The position numbers were made by a program, and so were the translations under genes. Shown in pieces: positions 7,182 through 14,520 of a stretch of 21,543 nt of DNA; the first letter of the stretch is position 1, and each line of letters begins with the position of its first letter. The stretch spans positions 1-21,543 of the IMG/VR virus record IMGVR_UViG_3300045454_000094; one strand, given 5' to 3'. The DNA comes from a virus. The notes under the pieces are model-generated. The model ran no database searches, was not told the origin of the DNA, and saw only the letters and a program-made list of their open reading frames with translations.

Positions 7182-8453
7182 TCACGTGTAGCTGGTGACG
7201 TCGTTCAGGAGATGCGCGCGCAGCATCGTGCCCTCGCTGTCGTCGAAGGCGGCGCGCCAGTCGAAGCTCGCCTCGACCCCGCCAGGGCCGGAGACGGCGT
7301 ATTTGGGTTTGGGCAGGAAGACGCGCGGCAGCTCGAAGCGGAGCGCATAGCCCTCGGGGAAGGTGAAGCCGTAATCCAGTGCGACGGGATCGCCATTGGC
7401 GGCCTCGGCGACCAGCGTCGCGCCGTCGAAGCGCACCGACATCGAGCCTTCGGCGGACGCGAAGGTCGGATCGGCCGCCTCGATCTTGCCGTCCTCGCGG
7501 ATCACCCGCACCCGTTCGAGATTGTTCGAGAAGGTGAGACTGCCGCCGGTGACGCCGGCGAGCGCCGATCCGCCACGCCGGATGAAGCCGCGCCCCTGGC
7601 TGAAGCGGCGCAGCGAGAAGGCATCCGGACTGGCGTCGACCGTCGCAGTGAAACGCTCTTCGCCCTGCGCCACCAGCTGCAGGCGAGCATTGGCCGGCCC
7701 TTCCTGGCCCATCTCGAAATTGAGGCTCTCCATCACCGTGCCGAGATGGCGGAAGAAGACCGGGGTCGTCAGCTTCGGGTGGCCGATCTCGATCGTGTAG
7801 CTCGGGATGTCGTCGGCGCCGCTTTCCCAGACATGGGCATAGCCGCCACCGGTCAACGTCGGGCCGGACACGCTCGCCGCCGATGCTGCAAGGGTGAAGC
7901 CGTTGCCAGTCGGGCCGGCCGTGTCGAACACGATCACGAGCGTCTGGGTGCTGGTCGGCCGGGAATAGCTGCATTTGGCCACCTCGACATCGGCCGAGGC
8001 GTTGAGATCGTCGACCAGCTGATCGACGGTCTGGGTGACAGTGGCCTGGATCTCGGTCTCATCTCCCGATGGCGTCCCGGAGACGAAGGTCCAGACGGTA
8101 CTATTGAGCGTGATCGTGTCGCCGGGCGACGGATTGGCCGCGAAGGAAATCGAGCCAGAGGCATTGACCGGCGTCGTCACGGGGTCGCCGAACAGGCCGG
8201 TCAGCCAGAAGCCGGTGCCGCGCAGGTCGAACGGGATATCGATCTGCCCCTCGTCGGTGATGAGGCCGCGATAAGGATCCTGCGCGTTTCGCCCCCGTCC
8301 CAGCAGCGGGTCGTCACCGAGCGGCTGGGCCGAGGACAGATCGGTCGATTTGAAGTCGAGGCTTCGATAGCCGGTAAGCGGCGCGACCCCATAGCTTGCC
8401 TCCCGGCAAGCCTTGAGCGTGGCGTCCGCGCCATAAGCGCGTACCTTGGGCAT
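7182..8453 (-). CDS. Phage tail tube protein (gpV position) with an inserted domain
   Basis: The protein has 423 residues. The N-terminus (AYGADATLKACREASYGVAP) and the C-terminal half (VFFRHLGTVMESLNFEMGQEGPANARLQLVAQG, then GGSLTFSNNLERV) match the large tail tube proteins of alphaproteobacterial siphoviruses. The subunits stack as hexameric rings around the tape measure. Residues about 95-204 look like an insert: SISFAANPSPGDTITLNSTVWTF, TVDQLVDDLNASADVEVAKCSYS and FTLAASAASVSGPTLTGGGY recall a small beta domain found grafted onto many phage virion proteins. It would be expected to face outward. The start at 8453 is supported by AGGAG six to seven bases upstream. It precedes the chaperone gene by 10 bases. 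Confidence 0.88.
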   Translation of the reverse strand: MPKVRAYGADATLKACREASYGVAPLTGYRSLDFKSTDLSSAQPLGDDPLLGRGRNAQDPYRGLITDEGQIDIPFDLRGTGFWLTGLFGDPVTTPVNASGSISFAANPSPGDTITLNSTVWTFVSGTPSGDETEIQATVTQTVDQLVDDLNASADVEVAKCSYSRPTSTQTLVIVFDTAGPTGNGFTLAASAASVSGPTLTGGGYAHVWESGADDIPSYTIEIGHPKLTTPVFFRHLGTVMESLNFEMGQEGPANARLQLVAQGEERFTATVDASPDAFSLRRFSQGRGFIRRGGSALAGVTGGSLTFSNNLERVRVIREDGKIEAADPTFASAEGSMSVRFDGATLVAEAANGDPVALDYGFTFPEGYALRFELPRVFLPKPKYAVSGPGGVEASFDWRAAFDDSEGTMLRAHLLNDVTSYT

Positions 8454-8475
8454 GGATAACTCCTGTTCCTGAAGA

Positions 8476-8910
8476 TCAGTCGCTGAGCGGATCGCTCACC
8501 AGGTATTCGACCGTGACGACGAGCCGGGCGGTCAGGACCGGGGCCGCCCCCTCGATCGCCAGCGCTCCGGTTTCCGGCGCCGACGGCGTCAGGTTCTCGG
8601 CGAGTCCGCCGAGGGAGGGATTGATCCTGAGCGCCGCACCGATCGATCCGAGCAACGTGTCGAGCGCCGCTTCGCCTCCGCCCGTCGGATCGCGGGGCAC
8701 ATAGACCTCGATCTCGACCCGGTGGGCGTAGAACTCCGTGCGCGGATTGAGCGTCACGTCCGGCTCGCCCGGATCGCCGTCGCGCAGGATGACGAGACCG
8801 GCTGCCGGCACCTTCTCGGGCAGCACCTCGTTGCGACGCACGTTCGCGTCCAACGCGTTGTCGAGCGCCTGGAAGAGGGCTCCGAGGATGGCTTCACGAC
8901 GGCTGGACAC
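8476..8910 (-). CDS. Tail terminator protein (gpU-like), GTG start
   Basis: The 144-residue product lies between the DUF6441 protein and the tail tube gene, the position of lambda U, which caps the finished tube and docks it to the head. It begins SSRREAILGALFQALDN, has a middle AAGLVILRDGDPGEP and beta strands around HRVEIEVYV, and ends VTARLVVTVEYLVSDPLSD after residue 120, a pattern common to minor tail/terminator proteins of this group. The start codon is GTG at 8910, chosen because GAGGA lies about seven bases upstream and no ATG fits. The 94 bases between this gene and DUF6441 hold no convincing gene. Assignment rests on order and size. Confidence 0.75.
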   Translation of the reverse strand: MSSRREAILGALFQALDNALDANVRRNEVLPEKVPAAGLVILRDGDPGEPDVTLNPRTEFYAHRVEIEVYVPRDPTGGGEAALDTLLGSIGAALRINPSLGGLAENLTPSAPETGALAIEGAAPVLTARLVVTVEYLVSDPLSD

Positions 8911-9004
8911 TGGTTTTCCTCAGGCTCGGGGCCAATCCAGGTGATCTCGCCGCACAGAACGCGGCGCGCACATGCACCGGGATGCGAAGAAGGCGAAGGC
9001 GGGG

Positions 9005-9652
9005 CTACCGCCCGTCGACCCAGTTGCCGACGACCAGGCCGGGCAGCCGCTCCTGCCAGCGGTTTGCGGCGGAAGCGACATCGAGCCGCTTTCTGAATGT
9101 CACCTGCGGCACCAGAATGAAGATCGGCACGGTCACCAAGCCGCGCCCGCTGCGCATAGCGGCGGCAGTGGCTCTGGCGTATCCGCCCCGCTTCCCCGTC
9201 CGCGCCCGCATGTTGTCGGCGACGAGCAGAGACGCAGCGTTGCGCCGGTAGACGAAGCGCAGCCGCTGCCCGGTACGCCGTTCCCATCCGGCGGGCGTAA
9301 TCTTGCGGCCACCGTCGCCGAAGCGTCCGGCGGCAGCGGTCGGAATGGCCAGGAAGAAACCCTTGGTCGACCGGATGGTGGCGCCGTCTTCGTAAATGCG
9401 AATGATGCCCGGCGCCTTCGACCAGACGAGCCCCGCCGCCCGGATGCTGTTCTGGCCCTTGGGGAAGGTCTCGGACCGCCAGGTGCGCGCCAGCCGAGGG
9501 CCGAGCCCCGCATTGGTGATCTGCGTTCTGAGCTCGGTCTTGAGTCCCTCCGCCGCCTCGCCGACACCGGCGGTGACAGCCTTTTCGGCCGCCTTGACCT
9601 CCTCGGCCATGATGCGACCAAGGTCACCGATGATGGTCGCGGACAGCCTCAT
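9005..9652 (-). CDS. DUF6441 tail completion protein (gpZ position)
   Basis: The 215-residue protein begins MRLSATIIGDLGRIMAEEVKAAEKAVTAGV and matches DUF6441 proteins I recall from rhizobial phages. Conserved stretches include GLGPRLARTWRSETFP (about 49-64), GLVWSKAPGIIRIYEDGATI (79-98), GFFLAIPT and ITPAGWERRTGQRLRFVYRR. Its position between the FII-like and U-like genes equals that of lambda Z, a tail completion protein required for correct joining of tail to head, so I infer a role at the head-tail interface. The ATG at 9652 overlaps the previous stop as ATGA, which fixes the start. The C-terminus is Arg-rich and basic. Confidence 0.82.
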   Translation of the reverse strand: MRLSATIIGDLGRIMAEEVKAAEKAVTAGVGEAAEGLKTELRTQITNAGLGPRLARTWRSETFPKGQNSIRAAGLVWSKAPGIIRIYEDGATIRSTKGFFLAIPTAAAGRFGDGGRKITPAGWERRTGQRLRFVYRRNAASLLVADNMRARTGKRGGYARATAAAMRSGRGLVTVPIFILVPQVTFRKRLDVASAANRWQERLPGLVVGNWVDGR

Positions 9653-9963
9653 ACCGGTCTCAGCTCCACGCTCCAGACAAGGCGTTCGCTGTCCCGCACG
9701 GGCTCTCCCTGGACGACGTAAATCGCGCCGTCGATTTCGAAGCCATCTGCTTCCGCCAGGCTCGGGGCGTCGCGCGTTCGTACATCGCCAATGATGCTTT
9801 CGCTCCAGATGCGCGTCTCGCCGAAGCTCTCGACACGATCCGGCTGTCGCAAGACAATCCGGACGGTCACCGGCGCGCCCGTGCCGCCTGCCCGCCAGAT
9901 GGCATCCCGCGCGAGATTGGGATCGGCGAAGAGGTCGTCGATCGCCTCTGCGAAGATGCTCAT
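9649..9963 (-). CDS. Head-tail attachment protein (gpFII-like)
   Basis: This small protein of 104 residues begins MSIFAEAIDDLFADPNLARDAIW and continues as alternating beta strands (VTVRIVLRQPD, ETRIWSESIIGDVRT, FEIDGAIYVVQGEPV) to VWSVELRPV. The short helical start followed by an all-beta body, together with the position directly after the major capsid gene, resembles lambda FII, which sits on the connector and forms the tail-binding surface. The start at 9963 lies two bases after the capsid stop. Identity is based on synteny and general fold pattern, not on catalytic motifs. It could alternatively be a gpFI-like or HK97 stopper-type protein. Confidence 0.7.
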   Translation of the reverse strand: MSIFAEAIDDLFADPNLARDAIWRAGGTGAPVTVRIVLRQPDRVESFGETRIWSESIIGDVRTRDAPSLAEADGFEIDGAIYVVQGEPVRDSERLVWSVELRPV

Positions 9964-9965
9964 GC

Positions 9966-10988
9966 TCAGTTGCTGGAGAAGATGCGCACGGCGAGACGCG
10001 GCCGCTTGTTGATCGGCAGGATCGAGGCCTCGGTCTTGACCTCGATGGCGCTGCCGTCGGGGCGGGCAATCTGCCGCGCGTAGATCGGAAGGCCGACCGT
10101 GTTGACCGTCTCGATCAGGTTGGCCGGCGCGCCGTGGGTGACGAAGGTGTCGAGCGTGCCGAGCGGGAACGCGATGCCCTCGCCGGAGGGGATCAGCGTT
10201 TCCGTCGTGCCGGTCGAGAGCGTGACGGTGGCGTTGTACTCCTCGAACAGGATGCCGGCGAAGGGGAAGCGCCGGCGGGTGTCCTCGCGCAGCGGCTGCG
10301 CCCCGGTCGAGGAATAGTACTTGTAGGCCTCCTCGACCTTGGCGTGGCCGATCAGCTTGTCGAAGAACTCCGGGCTGACCATCGCCAGCACGCCGGTCAT
10401 GGTCTCGCCCTTGAGTTCGGTCTCGACCTTGCGCAGAACGTCGCGCACCTTGCCCTGAACCTGGGTGCCGGCGGTGCCGAGCACGAAGTCCGTCTCCAAC
10501 TGCGCCAGCCCAAACTCGGTGAAGTAGTTGTAGAGCGTCGTGCCGGCGCCGTCCTTGACGATGCCGCGCAGCGCGTTGACCTCCATGTACTCGCGCGTCT
10601 GGGCGTGCTTGACCCGCATGCGGGTGAGCTTGCGCTCCATGACGGTGGCGAGCGGATCGGCGGCGTCGGCCACACCGAAGCCGCGCACGCCCTGGATGTC
10701 CTGTGGCGTGATCACGTCGTCGTGGGGAATCCACGGCACGGTGAAGGAGCGCATGGAGCGCGTGTCGCGATTGGCGACGGTGGCGGGACCGCCGAGCGGC
10801 ACGGTCGGCAGGAGGTTCAGCACGCCTTCGGCCTGCTCGATGACGACGGAGCGCTGGGTCACGCCCTCGAAGCGGAAGAGGCCCATCTGCCCGAGCCGGG
10901 TGTAGACGTTGGGCAGGATGTTGATGGCCTGGGTCATCTCGGCGAGCGAGTAGCCGCCCGCGTCGAACGGATTGATCATGGCGACCAT
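9966..10988 (-). CDS. Major capsid protein (lambda gpE family)
   Basis: The protein has 340 residues, nearly identical in length to lambda E (341). Family features include NPFDAGGYSLAEMTQAINILPNVYTRLGQMGLF near the start, the middle TRSMRSFTVPWIPHDDVITPQDIQGVRGFG, and the C-terminal FVTHGAPANLIETVNTVGLPIYARQIARPDGSAIEVKTEASILPI. It builds the T-number icosahedral shell with the decoration protein encoded upstream. An AAGGAG sequence about ten bases before the ATG at 10988 supports MVAMINPF; the internal ATG three codons later is an equally plausible start. The gene is preceded by a predicted intrinsic terminator, which may tune expression relative to the decoration protein. Confidence 0.95.
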   Translation of the reverse strand: MVAMINPFDAGGYSLAEMTQAINILPNVYTRLGQMGLFRFEGVTQRSVVIEQAEGVLNLLPTVPLGGPATVANRDTRSMRSFTVPWIPHDDVITPQDIQGVRGFGVADAADPLATVMERKLTRMRVKHAQTREYMEVNALRGIVKDGAGTTLYNYFTEFGLAQLETDFVLGTAGTQVQGKVRDVLRKVETELKGETMTGVLAMVSPEFFDKLIGHAKVEEAYKYYSSTGAQPLREDTRRRFPFAGILFEEYNATVTLSTGTTETLIPSGEGIAFPLGTLDTFVTHGAPANLIETVNTVGLPIYARQIARPDGSAIEVKTEASILPINKRPRLAVRIFSSN

Positions 10989-11021
10989 GGGGTCGGGTCT
11001 CCTTGGGATGGAACGGGCATG

Positions 11022-11052
11022 AAAAGGCCCCGAAGGCGGACGCCTCGGAGCC
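11022..11052 (-). terminator. Intrinsic terminator or attenuator between decoration and capsid genes
   Basis: Read on the minus strand, GGCTCCGAGG (11052-11043) pairs with CTTCGGGGCC (11035-11026) to form a 10-base stem with two G-U pairs. The loop is seven bases, and TTTT follows at 11025-11022. It lies in the 93-base gap before the capsid gene. Because the capsid gene must be transcribed, partial termination, RNA processing or antitermination is likely. Confidence 0.55.
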
Positions 11053-11081
11053 GGTGACGGGTTGGGTCTGACGAGCGTGGA

Positions 11082-11471
11082 TCAGGCGGTGTCGCGTGGC
11101 ACGATGCCGACAGAGCTCAGCTCGGCGTGCTTGACGGCCGTCTTGGCCGCGTCATCGACGGGGGCGTCGAAGACGAGCGCCGCCTTGGAGACGATCGCCG
11201 GACCGCGGGCAACCACGAGGCCGGTCCTGTCGCCGACCGTCGCGTCGACCGCCTCGATCAGGACGGCCGTTGCGACCTCTGCACCCTCGTCTCCGACGAC
11301 CTCGGCGTCCGGCGACAGGCGGTACTTGCCCGAGGCGGTGATCCGGCCGAGGACGGATCCGAGCGCGTAGTTCGTGCCAGCCCTGAGGGTCACAGCCTCG
11401 CGGCAGTAGCTCGCATTGAGCTCGTATTTGAGCAGGTCGCCAAGGGTCGGCGACATGGTGAGAGCAGTCAT
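11082..11471 (-). CDS. Head decoration protein (lambda gpD family)
   Basis: The 129-residue protein fits the gpD/HDPD family that trimerises on the three-fold axes of the expanded capsid and stabilises it against DNA pressure. Visible features are LLKYELNASYCREAVTL near the N-terminus, TNYALGSVLGRITASGKYR (about 33-51), and the C-terminal VSKAALVFDAPVDDAAKTAVKHAELSSVGIV. It has an unusually good ribosome site, AAGGAGG six bases before the ATG at 11471, which fits its need for several hundred copies per capsid. It lies between the protease/scaffold and capsid genes as in lambda. Confidence 0.93.
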   Translation of the reverse strand: MTALTMSPTLGDLLKYELNASYCREAVTLRAGTNYALGSVLGRITASGKYRLSPDAEVVGDEGAEVATAVLIEAVDATVGDRTGLVVARGPAIVSKAALVFDAPVDDAAKTAVKHAELSSVGIVPRDTA

Positions 11472-11488
11472 GATGATCCTCCTTGTCG

Positions 11489-11911
11489 TCAGCTGCGGTT
11501 GGCCGAGGCGCGCTCACGCGCACGACGCACGATGGGGCTTTCGCCGCCGTTCGAGGCCGGCGAGCCGGCCAGAGACGGCGCCACGGCGACGACAGAGCTC
11601 GCCTCGACGCGTGTCGCGAGGGCGTCGAGGATGGAGCTTCGCAGCGCATGCGGCGCCACTCCCTTCGCCATGGCGTCGGCGGCGTCGATGGCGACGCCCA
11701 GCCGGGCCCCTTGGGCGGCGATGGCGGCGATCTCCGCATACTCGGCGCGCAGCCGTTCGGCCGTTTGATCGGTATTGGGCGTGTCGGTTGCTTCCGGTGC
11801 GCCAGCAGGCGGTGCCAACAGCGGAGCCTCGGGCGTTTCCGGATCGGGTGCGCAGGTCTCGCTGACGGCGGCGTCTTCGGCAGCCGGGTTGAGATCGGTT
11901 TCTACTGTCAT
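11489..11911 (-). CDS. Nested in-frame scaffold protein (lambda Nu3-like)
   Basis: An in-frame ATG at residue 300 of the S49 protease gene is preceded by AAGGAGA about ten bases upstream, a much stronger ribosome site than that of the protease itself. The resulting 140-residue protein (MTVETDLNPAAEDAAVSE...) would consist only of the acidic, Pro-rich linker and the helical C-terminus (LRAEYAEIAAIAAQGARLGVAIDAADAMA). This mirrors lambda, where Nu3 is translated from within gene C as the procapsid scaffold. No separate scaffold gene exists between the protease and decoration genes. Independent expression is an inference. Confidence 0.65.
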   Translation of the reverse strand: MTVETDLNPAAEDAAVSETCAPDPETPEAPLLAPPAGAPEATDTPNTDQTAERLRAEYAEIAAIAAQGARLGVAIDAADAMAKGVAPHALRSSILDALATRVEASSVVAVAPSLAGSPASNGGESPIVRRARERASANRS

Positions 11912-12808
11912 TGCGGTCTTTCTCCTTGAAGGTTGATGAGCGCGGGCGCGTTGCGATGCGCCCGTGATGAGGCGTGGCGGGTCCAGCGCCCGGGCGAGAT
12001 CCGCAAGAGCGAGATCGACAGTGCCGAGCTTGTCGGCCAGGCCGGCGTCTATGCCGCGCTGACCCCGATAGATCGCGGCTTCGGTGGCGCGCACGGCGTC
12101 GGGACTCATGTTCCGATTGCGCGCCACCAGGGTGACGAGGTCGGCATGGAGCGCGTCGACATCCGCCTGGATCGCCGACAACGCCGTATCCGAGAGCGGC
12201 TCGTGGGCATTGCCCTCGATCTTGCGATCGCCCGCGTGAACGAGCGTCCATTTGAGGCCGGCCATGACGTCGGCGACGCTCTCGTCGATATGGATGGCCA
12301 CGACGCCGATGGATCCGACCTCCGCCGTCCGGGTGACGTAGAGGCGGTCCGCCACGCTGGCGATGGCAAAGGCAGCCGACAGCGCGCTTTCGCTCGCGAC
12401 AGCCCAGAGCGGCTTCTGCGCGGCTTCGCGCAACGACACGAGGCGATCGACCAGGTCGAAGAGACCGCCGACCTCGCCGCCCGGCGAGTCGATCTCCAAC
12501 AACACGGCCCGCACAGAAGGATCGGCCAGCGCGGCTTCCACGGCGGAGGCGACCTCGCCATAGTCGCTGGCGCCCAGAAGACTGGTGAGCCAGTCGCCAC
12601 GCGTCACCAACGGTCCGAGGATCGGCACCACGGCGATGCCGGGGCCGGTAACGGAATGGCTCGCCACCGGCGGCGCATCGCGGGCCGGAAGCATGGCTTG
12701 GCGTGTATCGAGCATTGGGCCGGCGGCGAGCAGGCCGTCGAGCGCCCGCGGGGTGATCGCCAAGGGCCGGCCGCCGAGCCGGGTAAGCAGCGGATTCAAT
12801 CGTGTCAT
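11489..12808 (-). CDS. S49 family head maturation protease (lambda gpC-like) with C-terminal scaffold region
   Basis: The protein has 439 residues. The N-terminal two-thirds is a ClpP/SppA-fold S49 peptidase: GIAVVPILGPLV, DPSVRAVLLEIDSPGGEVGG (oxyanion region, about 96-115), then SALSAAFAIAS with likely nucleophile Ser144, TAEVGSIGVV (161-170) and a candidate general-base Lys196 in HAGDRKIEGN. The last 140 residues are acidic, Pro/Ala-rich and helical, which is scaffold-like. In this family the protease is co-assembled into the procapsid and cleaves scaffold and portal. The start at 12808 (MTRLNPLL) is chosen because TGAGG lies just upstream and the preceding in-frame codons overlap the portal gene. 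It follows the portal stop by 7 bases. Confidence 0.92.
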   Translation of the reverse strand: MTRLNPLLTRLGGRPLAITPRALDGLLAAGPMLDTRQAMLPARDAPPVASHSVTGPGIAVVPILGPLVTRGDWLTSLLGASDYGEVASAVEAALADPSVRAVLLEIDSPGGEVGGLFDLVDRLVSLREAAQKPLWAVASESALSAAFAIASVADRLYVTRTAEVGSIGVVAIHIDESVADVMAGLKWTLVHAGDRKIEGNAHEPLSDTALSAIQADVDALHADLVTLVARNRNMSPDAVRATEAAIYRGQRGIDAGLADKLGTVDLALADLARALDPPRLITGASQRARAHQPSRRKTAMTVETDLNPAAEDAAVSETCAPDPETPEAPLLAPPAGAPEATDTPNTDQTAERLRAEYAEIAAIAAQGARLGVAIDAADAMAKGVAPHALRSSILDALATRVEASSVVAVAPSLAGSPASNGGESPIVRRARERASANRS

Positions 12809-12815
12809 GGAAACC

Positions 12816-14294
12816 TCAGTCGGCGGCGACGTTCGCCTGGTTGTCCGCTGGTGCTGCCTCTTGAGCATCGGTCAGCAGCCTCGGGTCGGATGAGGCGCTG
12901 CCGAAGGAGAGGCCAAGCTGACGCTCTCGCGCACGGTCCGTAGCAATCTCGGCATCGACCTGATCGGCGTCATAGCCGCGCTCGGCGAGCGCCTGCGTCC
13001 GGCTCTTCAGCCCCGCCTCGATCTGTTCGATCTCGGCGCGGGCGTCCTTCAGCGGATCGACCCAGTCCCATTTGGGCGGCAGCCAGGAACAGCCGAGATA
13101 AACGCGCCTCTGCTGTTCGTAATCGGGCAAGGCAATCGCGCCCGCCATGACCGCCGTATCGAGCCATCGCGCCCAGACCCGTCGACAGATTTGCCAGACC
13201 ATGACCGAGTGCTGGTAGGCCTCAATGCGGCGGCGAAACTCGAGGAGCGCGAGCCGCGAGTTCGAGTAGTTTGCCTTCAGCATGTCATTCGACAGATACG
13301 CATACGGGATGCCGAGCGCCGCCGAGACCTGCAGCAACGTGCGGTACTGGAACGGCTCGTAGGTCTGGCCGACATCGGCAGGCGCCGAGGTCTGCACTTC
13401 CTCGCCCGGCTCCAGCATGACGATCTGGCCGGGCTGCAGGTCCATCGTTCTTTCGCCGCCTTCGTCGCTCTCCGCGACGTCGAAGGGCTCCGCCGGCGCC
13501 GGTGTGGTGATGAACAGCGCATGCATCGCCGCGACCTTCTTCCGGTCGAGCTCGGCGTCGTCGTACTGGTCGAGCAGGAACAGCTTCACGATACCCGGCG
13601 CGAAGCGCGAGATACCGCGCAACTGCCCCGCATCCACCGGATCGATCACGTGGATGACCTCGGACGCCGGCACCCGCACCGTCTCGCCGGAGAGGCCCGG
13701 ATCGGTTACGTCGCCCGGATGCCGGCGCAGGAAGTGGTAGGCCACACGCCTGCCGATACGGTCGAATTCGATGCCCTGGCGAATGACATTGCCGCCCGCC
13801 ACCTGCTCATTGCGCGAGAGCGGCAGCATCTCCGACGGGATCATCTGCAGCTGCAGCGGCACCATGAGCCCGTCCCCGGGCCGGCGCGGACGGAAGCGGA
13901 AGAACACCTCGCCGGCGATGAACACCTCGCGCGCGGCGCGCCGCTGCTGACCATAGAAATCGGTAAAGCCTTCGGCGTCGCTGTCGTCGGTCCAGTCGAG
14001 CCAGAGGCGCTGCACGCGCGCCTTGAGATCGGCATCGGCGATCAGGGACGACGGCTTGATGCCGTCGCCCACCACATTGCCGGCCCAGCTCTCGATGGCG
14101 TTCGCCGCATAGCCGTTGTTGCGCACGAGCCAGCGGGCACGCGCGGTGATGTCGGCGCCGGCGGCGGCGATCAGCGTGTTGAGATGCGCCCGGCTCGGCT
14201 GAAAGTGCCGCAGCCTTCGGCTTCCCTGTCCCGCTTCAAAGCCGCCCACCAGAGCGCCGATGCGGCGGCGCCACCGTGTGATCGATTCCAGCAC
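12816..14294 (-). CDS. Lambda-family portal protein (gpB-like)
   Basis: The 492-residue protein forms the dodecameric ring through which DNA is packaged and ejected. Family signatures include SRAHLNTLIAAAGADITARARWLVRNNGYAANAIESWAGNVVGDGI (about 34-79), FIAGEVFFRFRPR, the ASEVIHVIDPVDAGQLRGISRFAP core, and QYRTLLQVSAALGIPYAYLSNDMLKANYSNSRLALLEFRRRIEA near 315-360, the most conserved part of lambda portals. The acidic/Ala-rich tail after residue 460 is typical. It begins three bases after the gpW-like stop. Length and motifs are complete. Confidence 0.95.
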   Translation of the reverse strand: MLESITRWRRRIGALVGGFEAGQGSRRLRHFQPSRAHLNTLIAAAGADITARARWLVRNNGYAANAIESWAGNVVGDGIKPSSLIADADLKARVQRLWLDWTDDSDAEGFTDFYGQQRRAAREVFIAGEVFFRFRPRRPGDGLMVPLQLQMIPSEMLPLSRNEQVAGGNVIRQGIEFDRIGRRVAYHFLRRHPGDVTDPGLSGETVRVPASEVIHVIDPVDAGQLRGISRFAPGIVKLFLLDQYDDAELDRKKVAAMHALFITTPAPAEPFDVAESDEGGERTMDLQPGQIVMLEPGEEVQTSAPADVGQTYEPFQYRTLLQVSAALGIPYAYLSNDMLKANYSNSRLALLEFRRRIEAYQHSVMVWQICRRVWARWLDTAVMAGAIALPDYEQQRRVYLGCSWLPPKWDWVDPLKDARAEIEQIEAGLKSRTQALAERGYDADQVDAEIATDRARERQLGLSFGSASSDPRLLTDAQEAAPADNQANVAAD

Positions 14295-14297
14295 GGG

Positions 14298-14510
14298 TCA
14301 GAGCCCCTTGCTTGCCGTCGTGCGAACGATGCGACGGCGCGCGCCGGTTTGCTCCTCGGCGATCCGCCGTTCGAGGTCACCGAGGGCGGCCGCCATTTCG
14401 GCATCGCTCGCATAGGTGATGCGGCGCCCCTCGACCTCAACGGTGCGCACGCCGCGCCATCGGGCGGCGAGCAGCGCATCGCGGCGCGCGATCATGTCCT
14501 CAAGCGTCAT
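14298..14510 (-). CDS. gpW-like head-tail joining protein
   Basis: This 70-residue protein begins MTLEDMIARRDALLAARWRGVRTVEVEGRRITYASDAEMAAALGDLERRI. The helix, beta-hairpin (TVEVEGRRITYAS) and second helix reproduce the lambda gpW pattern. It lies between the large terminase and portal genes, exactly as W does in lambda. gpW binds the portal after DNA packaging and is needed before FII and the tail can attach. The basic C-terminus (GARRRIVRTTASKG) fits DNA or portal contact. The start at 14510 is ten bases after the terminase stop. Confidence 0.88.
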   Translation of the reverse strand: MTLEDMIARRDALLAARWRGVRTVEVEGRRITYASDAEMAAALGDLERRIAEEQTGARRRIVRTTASKGL

Positions 14511-14520
14511 GGTCTCGGTC

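Noticed and set aside
8911-9004. Possible tiny gene between DUF6441 and the tail terminator.
   Set aside because: Only a 17-codon frame without a ribosome site is present.
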